Source of the DNA: Otis tarda
Lineage: Eukaryota; Chordata; Aves; Otidiformes; Otididae
Length of the DNA: 64,000 bases
Assembly: GCA_026413225.1 (NCBI GenBank)
Contig: CM048552.1
Coordinates: 160,778,053-160,842,052 of the forward strand
Direction of reading: 5' to 3'
The position numbers were made by a program, and so were the translations under genes. Shown one piece after another: positions 23,519-33,230 of the stretch. Every line of letters starts with the position of its first letter. Position 1 is the stretch's first letter. The notes under the pieces were generated by a model that was not told the origin of the DNA, ran no database searches, and worked only from the letters and a program-made list of their open reading frames with translations.

Positions 23519-26324
23519 GAGACAGTGTTTTCTAAGACTACAGCAACACAGTGTGAGACCCACAGGAGATCCAAGACTAAGTGGTGTGGTCCGTGGATGC
23601 AGGCAGTTGCTTCTGTGGAAAACTAGTCCTCAGCAATGTGAACAAGGCACAGTTTACATTGTATAGCCTCAAGAGGCCAGGATCATATCCTAGCTCTCTT
23701 CCTATTTAGTGGTTTCGATGTACCCTTATAGCCTAAGCTGCCATTTCCACTACCTGTGGAAACTCCTTTGCCTAACTTGATGGACATGGTCCAATTGCCC
23801 AAAGGTAGGCTGCCATTGATGTTGGAGAACTTTGACTTTAAGCTGTCGTTTCCAAACGGTGTGTGCCTGCTATCATGCTGAAGCACTGCTGTGACACATA
23901 TCTTATGTTATGTATGCTAGCCCCATGCATATGCCTCACGTAATCTACATAATTTCAAATGGCAGTAGGTACCATACCTAGGCAAAGGCATTGACAGCTC
24001 TGACAGCTAAAACATTAGGTGCATACTAAATACTAGAACATCCCTTTGTAGTTGAAAGAAGAATTGAACCTACGTATCTCATGCTTATCTGACATTGATG
24101 TACAGCATCTGGGAGGTGTTTCTCTTCCAGTAACTCAGAAGAGATGGTCTATCAGCTGGATACAGACTACAGAAGGGGACACTTAGGAGACCTGTATCCC
24201 TAGGCAGCCAAGGAGTTCACAGAGAGTTGGAAATTGTAAATGGTACATAAATCATGCTTACTTAAGGCAAAGTTGGATGAAAATTTAATTGCTGGTATAT
24301 TTTAAGTTGAAAGGGCTAGTGCTAGGGAAAAAAAGTATCTGTGAACAGAATGCATTTATTATTTTTGTTTATGCCTTGGAGGGGTTCACATTTAGACTGG
24401 AACTAGTTCTAAGCTGTGACTTTATCCTCTGAACACCTACAGAATTTGCCTCTTGACCCTCACTCAGGACCTAAGAAAATGAACAGAAAATTTCCTATTT
24501 ACTTCACCAGACTTCACTATTTTCTATATACAGTTTGATTTGTGAACATTATGCCCAGGTTTGGTTTAAGAGGGTATTTGAGTTAGTCTGTTATGTCCAC
24601 ACTTAGGCTCTTTGGAGTAATGAGCAGATGCTTCCTGCAAAATCACTGGAACAATCTGGGTGCCCAGATCTGAAGAAAAACAAGGCCACTTGCTGAAAAA
24701 GCTCAGTATGGTGTTATTAGTCTAACTGAGGGCTCTAGTAAAGGAACTTGATGTCTTTTATTAAAACTTATTCTGTACTTCCTATTTACCTGGGACAAGA
24801 GTTTCTTAGTTTGCTCACTGTGATTCCAAACTCAGCTAACATCATTCTAGAAAAGACAGTCCAAACTAGTTGAAAAGATTTCAAGTATATAGACCAAAAA
24901 AGATGCTTGCTCTAACATGAGTGTAGTTTCATTGTCTTCAGTGAAACTACTGTTCCAAGCAACATGAGAATCAGAGAAGTGACTGCGTCATTAGAGGTAA
25001 CCATGAAAGAGACCACACATCTGGTGTCACTGCTATAAAACAGCAGGCTGTCCTTATTACAGAAAGCGATTTATAGTTCAAAGCTCCTCATGGAGGGTTA
25101 AGTGCTTTAAATACTTATGAGTGATGCCATAATGGCAGAATCAATAATAGTCTAAATGACCTCATCTTAGTGTTCCTCAAAACTGAAGGCATTCCAAAAT
25201 GACAGGTACTGTAAAATTACAATTTGTCAAAAAAGGATGATTGAATTTTTATGCTACAGTTCTGCATCTTTTTCACCTATCATTAGTTCTAATAGAATAG
25301 ACAACACTGATGATGCATTCACAATTTAGTAACATATTTCAGCTTCCCTCCAAGTCTAAACAAATAAGAAACTTTATAGGCAAGATTTAATATCCTTTAA
25401 TTACAACACTGAAACAATTGGTGTTCCACAGATAAAAAGTAAAAGACTGCTGTGTTGACAGTCGAAGGATGACTTGCCATGTGAGACTGAAAAGTTCTTT
25501 ACTCAGAGATGTGGAAGAAAAATACAGAAGTAAACCTTCAGCGGAGAAGAAGAAGAACAGCTGCCCAAATACCCCGAGGTGAGACTCACTAGGAAAGAGA
25601 CATCAATTCAAAGAGAGGAACAATCTCTGTTTTCATGTTGTCTCTGAAACTCCTTGGTAAAACTCAGCATTCAGATTTGTCTCTCTTGCTGTGCTGTATT
25701 TTTCCATACTGCATCTGAAAGGAGTGGTAGTAAAATATGTATAATCTGCCTCTAAGGATTGCTCGAGCCATCAGTTCTTACATCAAGTGCAAACAAAGCT
25801 GTTGGCACAGAGACCAGCAACCAATGTACAGTGGTAAATTGAAATGAGGGGAAGTCACCTCAGCGACACACTAATGGGCACTGGGAAGGTTGTGAGATTT
25901 CTAATCACTGCACTTCACAGCCAGGCTCAGTCACACTCCCCTAAGACATTCTGATGTCTTCCCTGCACGCTACTGAATTCAGCCGGAAGGATGTTCTTGT
26001 GCCAGGATGGACAATAGGTGATGAATAAGACCCTTTCTAGGAAGGTGGGAGATTGGAGTCTCTTCAGCCAGGGACAGGAATTAAACCCAGATTTTCCATG
26101 TGCCAGTGAATGCTGTGACAATGAGCTCTGTCACGCTTGATGTCCATTTTGGAAGACGACATTTGCTCGGTGGTTCAAGGTGATAGCTGTGCCAAACATA
26201 CATAGATATATGATCCCGGCTATATGTGGAGGTGTTTCCTGGTACTGATGAGTAAATTACAGAACATGTCAAGAAAGTAAAGATCTAAAATGTCTGCCCT
26301 AAGCGTTGACTGGCTATCTCTAGG

Positions 26325-26560
26325 CTAGTGGCTCCCAAACTTTTTGGCCAACAAATCACTGCTAAGTTTTAAACTTTCCCCTGGGTAACTCTGCTTCCTT
26401 AAAAACACTATAAATAGTACTGCTTTATATGTTTCCAAGACCAAGCCTGCAAAGTGCTGGTTTAAGTTCTGGAATTTGTTTTGCATCTCACAACGAGCCA
26501 CAAAACTGTCCCCGATATGATACAAGTAGCACTAAGTGCCTGACTCAAAGATTTGAATGC
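26325..26560 (+). mobile_element. Possible hAT-Charlie-type DNA transposon relic
   Basis: CTAGTGGCTCCCAAACTTTTTGGCC resembles the 5' terminal inverted repeat of Charlie-type hAT elements (CAGTGGTTCTCAAACTTTTT). The following ACAAATCACTGCTAAG fits a short non-autonomous relic. I did not find a clear opposite terminal repeat, so the right end is a guess. Confidence 0.35.
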
Positions 26561-26975
26561 AGCTCGGGGCTCACTCAATGCATCCATTCTTTTTGCATCT
26601 AGCCCTAAAAGACCTGATTCAAAATTCACTGACAGCAGCAGGAAGATTGCTATTGATACTGGGCCATGTCCTAATGAAGAGATAGATACACACAACCCAA
26701 AATTGTCATTCAAATTTGTATCACTGGTGTTTCCATTGAACTGCACTGATGAGCTAAATTACAAAAAGGATAAACATTTACTTTTCATAACAAAGACTTC
26801 AATACCTCATTGTTTGAGAGGAAAAGAAAGAATATAAATTGGGAGAGAGAGGACATAACCGCAGTAAAGGAGGAGTTTCAGCTAAGAGTTAAATAAAAGA
26901 TGTGATTTGTTTTTAAAACTTGCTATTTGTATTTGCCCTCTTTTTAGTTAAAAGGAAAGGCATTACTGTGAAGAC

Positions 26976-27894
26976 TTTTTTTTTTTTTTTTATAAGGGAA
27001 GATTTAGGCCTCATGCCCTGGCCTTCTGCCAAGCAGCTGTCTGCGTTGGGCCCTGCCTGGCCTGGTGGAGCAGAGAGAAGCGAAGAGAGGAGCAGGGATA
27101 TGTGAGAAAAAACAGCTCTGCAAATTCCCAGGTCACTGAAGAAGGAGGGGGAGGAGGTGCTCCAGCCATTGAAGCAGAGATTCCCCTGCAGCCTGTGGTG
27201 CAGCCCATGGTGAGGCAGGCTGTCTCCTTGCAGCCCATGGAGGCCCATCGAGGAGCAGAGATCCACCTGCAGCCTGTGGAGGACCCCACGTCGGGGCAGG
27301 TGGATGCCTGAAGGAGGCTGTGACCCCACAGGAAGCCAGCAATGAGGCAGCTTGCTCCTGAAGGACTGCACCCTGTGGAAAAGGACAAAGACTGGAGCTG
27401 TTCATGAAGAACTGCAGCCTGTGGGAAAGGACTCACGCTGCAGAAGTTAATGGACAACTGTCTTTCGTGTGAGGGACCCCATGCTGGAGCAGGGGATGAG
27501 TGTGAGGAGTCCTCCCCTTGAGGAGGAAGGAGCGTCAGAGACAACGTGTGATGAACTGACCACAATCCCCATTCCCTGTCCCCCTGTGCCACCGGTGGGC
27601 AGGAGATAGAGAATTTAGGAGTAAAGTTAAGCCCAGGAAGAGGGGAGAGATGGGGGAAAGGTGTTCTTAAGATTTGGTTTTCTCTCTCAGTATCTACTCT
27701 GGTTTGATTGTTAATAAATTGAATTAGGTTTCCCGAAGCTGAGTCTGTTTTGCCCATGACAATAACTGCTGAATGATCTCTCCCTGTCCTTATCTCGACC
27801 CTTGAGCTTTTTGTTGTATTTTCTCTCCTGCTTCGGGGAGGATGCGTGAGCAGCTGCGTAGTGTTTAGCTCCCAGTTGGGGCTAAACCACGACA
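26976..27894 (+). mobile_element. GC-rich ERVL-type LTR/leader segment with CAGCCYRTGG subrepeats
   Basis: A T16 run (26976-26991) is followed by a GC-rich segment with degenerate tandem phrases built on GCAGCCCATGG and GCAGCCTGTGG (27185-27430). Next come GAGGAGTCCTCCCC, GACAACGTGTGATGAACTGACC, a TTAATAAATTGAA polyadenylation-like signal (near 27711) and TGAGTCTGTTTTGCCC. It ends GGGGCTAAACCACGACA. I recognise this as a common bird endogenous-retrovirus repeat by its phrases and its LTR-like end. The left boundary is uncertain and I found no target duplication, so it may be truncated on the left. It has no retroviral protein. A long antisense open frame (27011-28045) is a by-product of the GC-rich repeats. 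Antisense to GPC6. Confidence 0.75.
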
Positions 27895-28240
27895 CATCCC
27901 CACCCCCAAACCCAACACTAGAGACAGATGAAGATATGACGGTGACAAAGACAGCTAACGTTTTTCTGAATATTTTGTGCCTGATGTTTGTCTCCTTTGT
28001 GAGGAAGTAAGAGACTGAGAAAATAGCTCCTCTGCCACCTTTCATGTCAGTATGAAAAGTGATATCATTGAAGTGAGAGCTAATGGTCAGAATCCTTTAA
28101 ATAGCTCTGTCAGGCGTGCTTGAGCTATCTGACTGATTTTTATTTTGGCTTTTTGACTCATTTGTCCATAATGGTTTGCTTTTGCATCCAGGAGGAATGT
28201 GATGCTCAATTAGGACTCAATCATGCGGTGTGCTAAGAGG

Positions 28241-28410
28241 AAAGTTACTTACCTGTTCAGTAATTGGAGGTCTTTGACATGCGTTATCTCTGTACGCATT
28301 TTGCTCTGCATGTGGGGCTGTGCATGCACCTACTCACTGGAGACTCTTTCCCAGCAGTGCCTGCTTGGCAGAGGAGAGCAACAGCAGTAGTGACGTATGA
28401 ATAGCAGTAA
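28241..28410 (-). repeat. Ancient amniote dispersed repeat with CAG|GTAAGT
   Basis: TTACTTACCTGTTCAGTAATTGG, then TCTTTGACATGCGT, GTGGGGCTGTGCATGCACC and GAGACTCTTTCCC follow the layout of an old repeat I recall from turtle and crocodile genomes (ACCTGTTCNGTAACTGG...TCTTCGAGATGTG). The family name is not known to me. On the minus strand it contains a perfect donor consensus, ACAG|GTAAGT (28247-28256), in sense with GPC6. Confidence 0.4.
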
Positions 28411-29235
28411 GTGAAATGGGTTTCACATTCCTCTTGTTTTAAGCAAGAAACAGTTAATTTGAATGGGAGTTGGTTCCCCTGCATATCCATTCAGAAGCAG
28501 AGAAGGCATATTTTGGGGCCTCACAGGACCAACTGAGGGGTCAGGCGCTTTGTGGGCAAGATGGTTTTGAGTTCCACACTGGAGGAACTGGTTGTTCTGT
28601 CCCATCTGATTTTCCCAAGAGCTCTCAGCAGTGCGGAAACCACTGAGGATGCAGACATTAATTGACCTGACAAAGCGTTAAAAAGACATTCTGGCTCTGA
28701 TGTTCCTTGAGCAAAATTTGACACATCTTGCTTGTGCTGCCAACTGAGAGGTTCACAGCTAAACACCCCCATGTCTGAAAAATGAACAGAATAAATCAAA
28801 CTTCAGAGCTCCCATTCACGATCTGTGGAGAAAATGCTTCTGGAGATTTCCAGCTGGTGTTCTCCATGGGCAACATGTGCACTACTGAGAGAGTGCTCTT
28901 CCAGTCCATATGCTGTTATTAAAGCATTGGCTTTGGTGTAAAACTAAGAAGATTGGGTTTTGCTTTTGCTTTTGTCTATGTATACACTATTTCCATGCAG
29001 TCCAGTGTTAAGATAAGGGCTGATTTTGATGGATGAGGAGGGAAATCTGCTTGTGCTGGGTACTGAAATGCTGCTGTGAGGCAATGACTTTTGGGGAATT
29101 TGTGGTCTTTTTCACATGCCCAACCAAATGGGTTCTCTATCCTAGTAGCAATCCATTCATTGACTGCTGTTTTCACTGGCATGGGAAGGAAGAAGGGAGT
29201 TCCTATACAAACCTCTAACTACTTCTAACTACAAG

Positions 29236-29697
29236 TTAGTCAAAGGGTTGGAGCATATGATGTATGAGGAGAGGAGAGCTCCATTTTTTCAAACTAAAGA
29301 AAATAAAGCAAAGAGGGGATCTTAATTCTGCCTTAAACTGCCTAATGGGAGGTTACAAAGAAGATGGAACCAGACTCTTGAAGGTCCACAGCCTAAGAAT
29401 GAGAAAGAGCAGATACAAGCATCAACATAGGAAAATCCAATTAGATGTTAGGAATTTTTTTTTTGCACAGTGAAAGTGGCTCAACAGACTGGTGACACAG
29501 TCTGTGGTATCTCCATCTCTGGAAATATTCAAAGCTTGACTGAGGCAAGGCCCTGAGGAACCTGATCTAACTCGAAGACAGACCTGTGTATTTGAAGTTA
29601 TCCCTACTTTGAACCGAATAGGGATATGAAGGGGAGGTGGGGGGTGGACCAGATGACCTTCAGAAGTTCCTTCTAATCTAAATTATTCTATAAGTAT
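29236..29697 (+). mobile_element. Old CR1 LINE relic, plus orientation
   Basis: The degraded CR1 tail begins near GGGTTGGAGCATATGATG and carries relics of the ORF2 end (CTGCCTTAAACTGCCTAATGGGAGG, then TTAGATGTTAGGAATTTTTT). It has CAGATGACCTTCAGAAGTTCC and a 3' end at AATTATTCTATAAG. It is much more diverged than the CR1 copies at 33 and 51 kb, has stops in the frame, and lies antisense to GPC6. Confidence 0.85.
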
Positions 29698-31029
29698 GCA
29701 ATTCTACTTTCCATCTGCTGTGAGTTATTTAGATCTTTTAAGGAACAAAGACTGGCATCTCTGAGCTGTGCCTAGATGATGTAAATATCCTCAGGCATGC
29801 CTACAAACAATAAAGGTCAGTTCTCATGTTGTGTGTGATGTTATATGACCCAGAAAAAACAGAAGAGCGGCTGGTGACATTTAAGGATTTGATCAAAGTC
29901 TTTGTAGAGCTTAATATATGCACAGTGTCCAAGGATTAAGCATTGCTCCAATGCCTTTTAGAGTTTTACAAACTTTTCGTTTACCACGAGGGAAAATTTG
30001 AAAATGTCTATTTATTTATTGCTAATGCTCCTTATATGGACCCTTTTAAGTGATAAAAGAATTCTAAGTCTTGTGAAGTACAGGTGGGCCACAAGCACCA
30101 GCGGACACAAGTGCAGATGTCTACACAAATAATACCAAAAGCATTTACATCTATCTGAAAACGTGCACCTTTGAGGTCAAGAGCTCCAAACCAAACACTT
30201 TGATCTGGCAGAAGAATTACTTAGTGAATAATCTGAATCTCAAACAGTGAATCAAAGTACTTACTGTCTGAAATACAAAATGGTGTCAACTCCTCTTTCT
30301 TCCTGAGGAGAAGGAAATTGGTGGGTAATGGGGACAGATGACAAGGATGTAGCTCAGTTATATCCTATTAGAGAAAAGACCACACTCTCCATGTCAGAAA
30401 CTTAAAAACAGCATAGGAAAATTAAAGGAATAGATATTACTCGATATTGCTTTCTGAAAGTTGATGCAAATATACTTACTATGGAGTGAAAATGCAGGGA
30501 ATGAAAGCTGTATCTCAGAATTTTTTTCACAAATTTTTCTGACAAAATTCTGGAGTGATTCTGACAAAAAGGAGGTCCAGTGCATGAGCTTGCAATGCCA
30601 GAAGAGCTGGATAAACATTAAAGACCACCTATCTCTTGCACTTCCTGACATTTTCATCTTAGTGCATGAAAGTTAAAGGGAAATCATGGACTGAAGAGTT
30701 TTCTGTCACTAGCATGATCATACGTGGCCTGACAATTTTTCATGTAGACATAGAATCCTCTTAAAAAGGACGTACAGTTTTTAACATGTAGTAGGAACTG
30801 TCTGACTTCTCTCTGAAAAGATTTGCTATTGGCAAGGATGTATTCTTCTTTTCCCCTGTACTTCTGATGATGTCTGAATATGGTCACTGTTACATAGTCT
30901 ATGTCAGTGAGAAATTAGTGTTGAAGAAATTCAAAGCTATTTGGCATGAAGATCTCATCAACAGCTTTCAGTGTGATTGTGATGATTTTGTTCACTGTTC
31001 TCCTAAGGTTGTTATAACTGAGATTGTTA
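29698..31029 (-). other. Intron between CR1 relic and hairpin-capped LTR
   Basis: Unique AT-rich sequence; nothing recognised. It ends in the ATTTG target duplication. Confidence 0.6.
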
Positions 31030-31034
31030 ATTTG
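31030..31034. repeat. Left target-site duplication ATTTG
   Basis: ATTTG directly abuts the palindrome end at 31035. Its partner is 31439-31443. A 5-bp duplication is the ERVL-type length. Confidence 0.85.
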
Positions 31035-31186
31035 TGTTCTGGTTTTGTTAGTGAGGGGGGGCCTAAGGTGGTAGCTTCTGTAGGAAACTGCTAGAAGTCG
31101 CTCCCCTTTGTTTAGTGGAACGACTTCTAGCAGTTTCCTACAGAAGCTACCACCTTAGGCCCCCCCTCACTAACAAAACCAGAACA
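31035..31186. repeat. Perfect inverted repeat, 66-bp arms, 20-nt loop
   Basis: Left arm 31035-31100 (TGTTCTGGTTTTGTTAG...CTAGAAGTCG) and right arm 31121-31186 are exact reverse complements, including the seven-G/seven-C run and GGTGGTAGCTTCTGTAGG. The loop is 31101-31120. Pairing ends abruptly at 31034/31187. RNA from either strand would fold into a 66-bp perfect stem. Confidence 0.98.
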
Positions 31187-31266
31187 TTAGTACAATAGCT
31201 CACAACAGATCTCCACACCCAGCCTCTCCCAAGTAGCAGGGAGACTCCCTTCAGCACCCTCCTCAC

Positions 31267-31273
31267 TTATATA
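31267..31273 (-). promoter_or_regulatory. LTR TATA box (TATATAA)
   Basis: Minus strand CTCAGTATATAAGTGAGG lies in the U3 part of the hairpin-capped LTR, at the same place as CTCAGTATGTAAGTGAGG in the LTR at 14421. A start 25-30 nt downstream would put the transcript start near 31240, about 55 nt before the hairpin. Activity is not shown. Confidence 0.55.
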
Positions 31274-31438
31274 CTGAGCATGATGTCAGATGGGATGGAA
31301 TAGCCCTTTGGCTAATTTGGGTAAATTAACCCCAGCTGTTAGCTAATTAGTTAACTATCTCAGCCATAGGGGCTACCAGCTTCAGTTCTCCACCCAGCTC
31401 AGGTAAATATTAACTCTATCCTAGCCAAAACCAGGACA

Positions 31439-31443
31439 ATTTG
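31439..31443. repeat. Right target-site duplication ATTTG
   Basis: ATTTG directly follows the ...CCAGGACA end of the LTR at 31438. It is an exact match to 31030-31034. Confidence 0.85.
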
Positions 31444-32733
31444 TCATACTTAATGAATTTACATTTGGCCATGAGCAAATTGGTAATTTGAAACAGAAAC
31501 TTGAAAATCCACTAACAAGTCATATGTGTTTCCAAAGCAGTCCAAGTACTAGAAGATTATAATGTTTGAGTGGTACTTATATTTCCTATACCTGTATGTA
31601 GCCACTATGATGATAAAAAATATGGTACAGAAGAAGTGTGTAGAGGCTTTATGTCCTCACACAGAGTTATACTATGTCTTAGTTTTCTTTGATGTGGGAA
31701 TAGTAATGGTATAATAATCATCCTCTTGTCTTTTACCCCCCTGGAAATTAAATATGAAAAGAAAAAAAAAATCATCTAACTTACTGTTGTCAGTACTTTT
31801 CAACTAGACCCATGAATGAAATGGATTTCATGTGTGGAGGTAATGCCTTCTGGAGAATTACAGCACCCAGGTGCTTTATAAACATGAAAAGTTGACAATT
31901 TTCTATTCTCTGTGTAAGCTACTTTTTGGAAGCCTTGGAAGAGAGAAGAGGCTGGGCGGCAGCGCTTGCAGGGCTGGGAGAGAGCTCCCTGAGAGCAATT
32001 AGTGGGTCTGTAGGCTTCTGTCCTAGACAAGACAAGATGTGTTAATGCGTTAGTGGCAACTGAGGCATTTAGGGGCAGAAACAGAGCTGCAGCAGCCCAT
32101 GTGTTTAGAAACATACTGGCAGCCAAACCAAGCCAAATGCACCTTAATATATACTGCCATATCCTGCATTAATCACTAGGATGAGACAGGCATTGTTAGA
32201 AGGGTTTAGAGTCTGTAGCTTTTTTTTTTATTAAAAAGGGCAAAGGAAGTTTCTCTTTTGTTGTGAAGCTTACATGAAAATTCTGCTGCTAATGATCCCG
32301 TTCTGAGAGAACTGAAGCCCTGTGAGGGAGTTGCTGGGTAGAGATAGCTCAGCAGGGTGGTGGTTGTGACCAGCAGATTGTACAGCAAACACAGCTGGTG
32401 GCAGTAGCTATAAAAAATAAATCCAGCCCAAATCTGCAATATTTATTCTTCTGTGATGTACACAAGATTGCCTAGATGTGTAAGAAGAGCTTTGGGACAA
32501 GGTAGAGGGTAAAGAACAGGAAAAAACTCTCTCTCTGGTACAAGATGTCCGTGTGCCCATGCAGAAGCCTCAGTGTCATGGGTCCTGAGGAGCAGCTCAG
32601 GCTGGAGCCTCCAGAAACCCTCCACTCTCTCTGTACAGACCGCAGCTGGATAGGAGTCCTCCTGCCTCTTCTGAAACGTGCTACCAATAGGACTGGGAGG
32701 GAGTAGCTTTGCCCTAGGTATCTGTGCGTGTTA
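31444..32733 (-). other. Intron between hairpin-capped LTR and CR1
   Basis: Unique sequence; the open frame 31800-32126 (minus) has no recognisable domain. Nothing else seen. Confidence 0.6.
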
Positions 32734-33230
32734 TCATAGAATCATAGAATCACAGAATGGTGAGAGTTGGAAGGGACCTTCAAAGGTCATCTAGTCCAAC
32801 CCCCCTGCAAGAAGCAGGGACATCCCTGACTAGATCAGGTTGCTCAGAGCCTCATCCAGCCTGGCCTTGAACATTTCCAGGGATGGGGCATCCACCACCT
32901 CTCTGGGCAACCTGTTCCAGTGCTCTACAACTCTCGTTGTAAAAAATTTTTTTCTAATATCTAATCTAAACCTACCTCCTTCTAATTTAAACCCATTACC
33001 CCTTGTCCTATCACAACAGGCCCTGCTGAACAGCTTCTCCCCATCTTTCCTGTAGGCCCCCTTGAGGTATTGGAAGACCGCTATCAGGTCTCCCCGGAGC
33101 CTCCTCTTCTCCAGGCTGAACAGCCCCAACTCTCTCAGCCTGTCCTCATAGGAGAGGTGCTCCAGCCCTCTGATCATCTTTGTGGCCCTCCTCTGGACCC
33201 TCTCCAACTGGTCCATGTCCTTCTTGTGTG
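32734..33230 (-). mobile_element. CR1 LINE, 5'-truncated, with open ORF2 C-terminus
   Basis: The plus strand starts TCATAGAATCATAGAATCAC, the reverse complement of the CR1 3' microsatellite end, followed by TTGGAAGGGACCTTC and TCATCTAGTCCAACCCCCC. On the minus strand, 33230-32830 is an uninterrupted reading frame for the C-terminal end of the CR1 reverse transcriptase protein ([64 protein letters not shown]), ending at a stop. The element is cut at about 33230, so no endonuclease or RT catalytic domain is present and it cannot move. The open frame suggests a fairly young copy. Confidence 0.93.

Larger units (their letters stand above)
20240..26324 (-). other. Intron, mostly unique
   Basis: Contains the (AC)n microsatellite and one small imperfect inverted repeat (GTAGTTTCA...TGAAACTAC near 24.93 kb). 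No mobile element or exon recognised. Confidence 0.6.
31035..31438 (-). mobile_element. Hairpin-capped LTR insertion (non-canonical ERVL-type LTR) with 5-bp TSD
   Basis: The 404-bp insertion is flanked by perfect 5-bp repeats ATTTG (31030-31034 and 31439-31443). Read on the minus strand it starts TGTCCTGGTTTTGGCTAGG and for about 252 bp follows the same LTR family as 14421-14848, including the ATTAG..AAC blocks, CATGCTCAGTATATAAGTGAGG and GTGAGCTATTGTA. Where that LTR continues into its 3' half, this one instead has a 152-bp perfect palindrome ending CAAAACCAGAACA. The expected ...CTAAACCACAACA end is absent. Both ends of the insertion therefore resemble the U3 end (TGTYCTGGTTTTG). The TSD abuts the palindrome, so the palindrome was part of the unit that inserted. 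This is the only LTR in the window lying in sense with GPC6. Confidence 0.9.

Noticed and set aside
27011-28045. Long minus-strand open frame as a real gene
   Set aside because: It lies antisense across an endogenous-retrovirus repeat, has low-complexity composition and no domain.
31035-31186. Hairpin as a conventional microRNA precursor or as a rho-independent terminator
   Set aside because: A perfect 66-bp stem is far longer than a pre-miRNA and has none of the usual bulges, and the context is eukaryotic LTR DNA; it fits a foldback insertion end better.
31035-31186. Palindrome as a pure sequencing or assembly artefact
   Set aside because: The exact ATTTG target duplication abuts its outer end, which an artefactual fold-back would not create; read-level confirmation is still wanted.
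32336-32390. tRNA-like box A (TAGCTCAGCAGGGTGG)
   Set aside because: No box B and no cloverleaf can be drawn.
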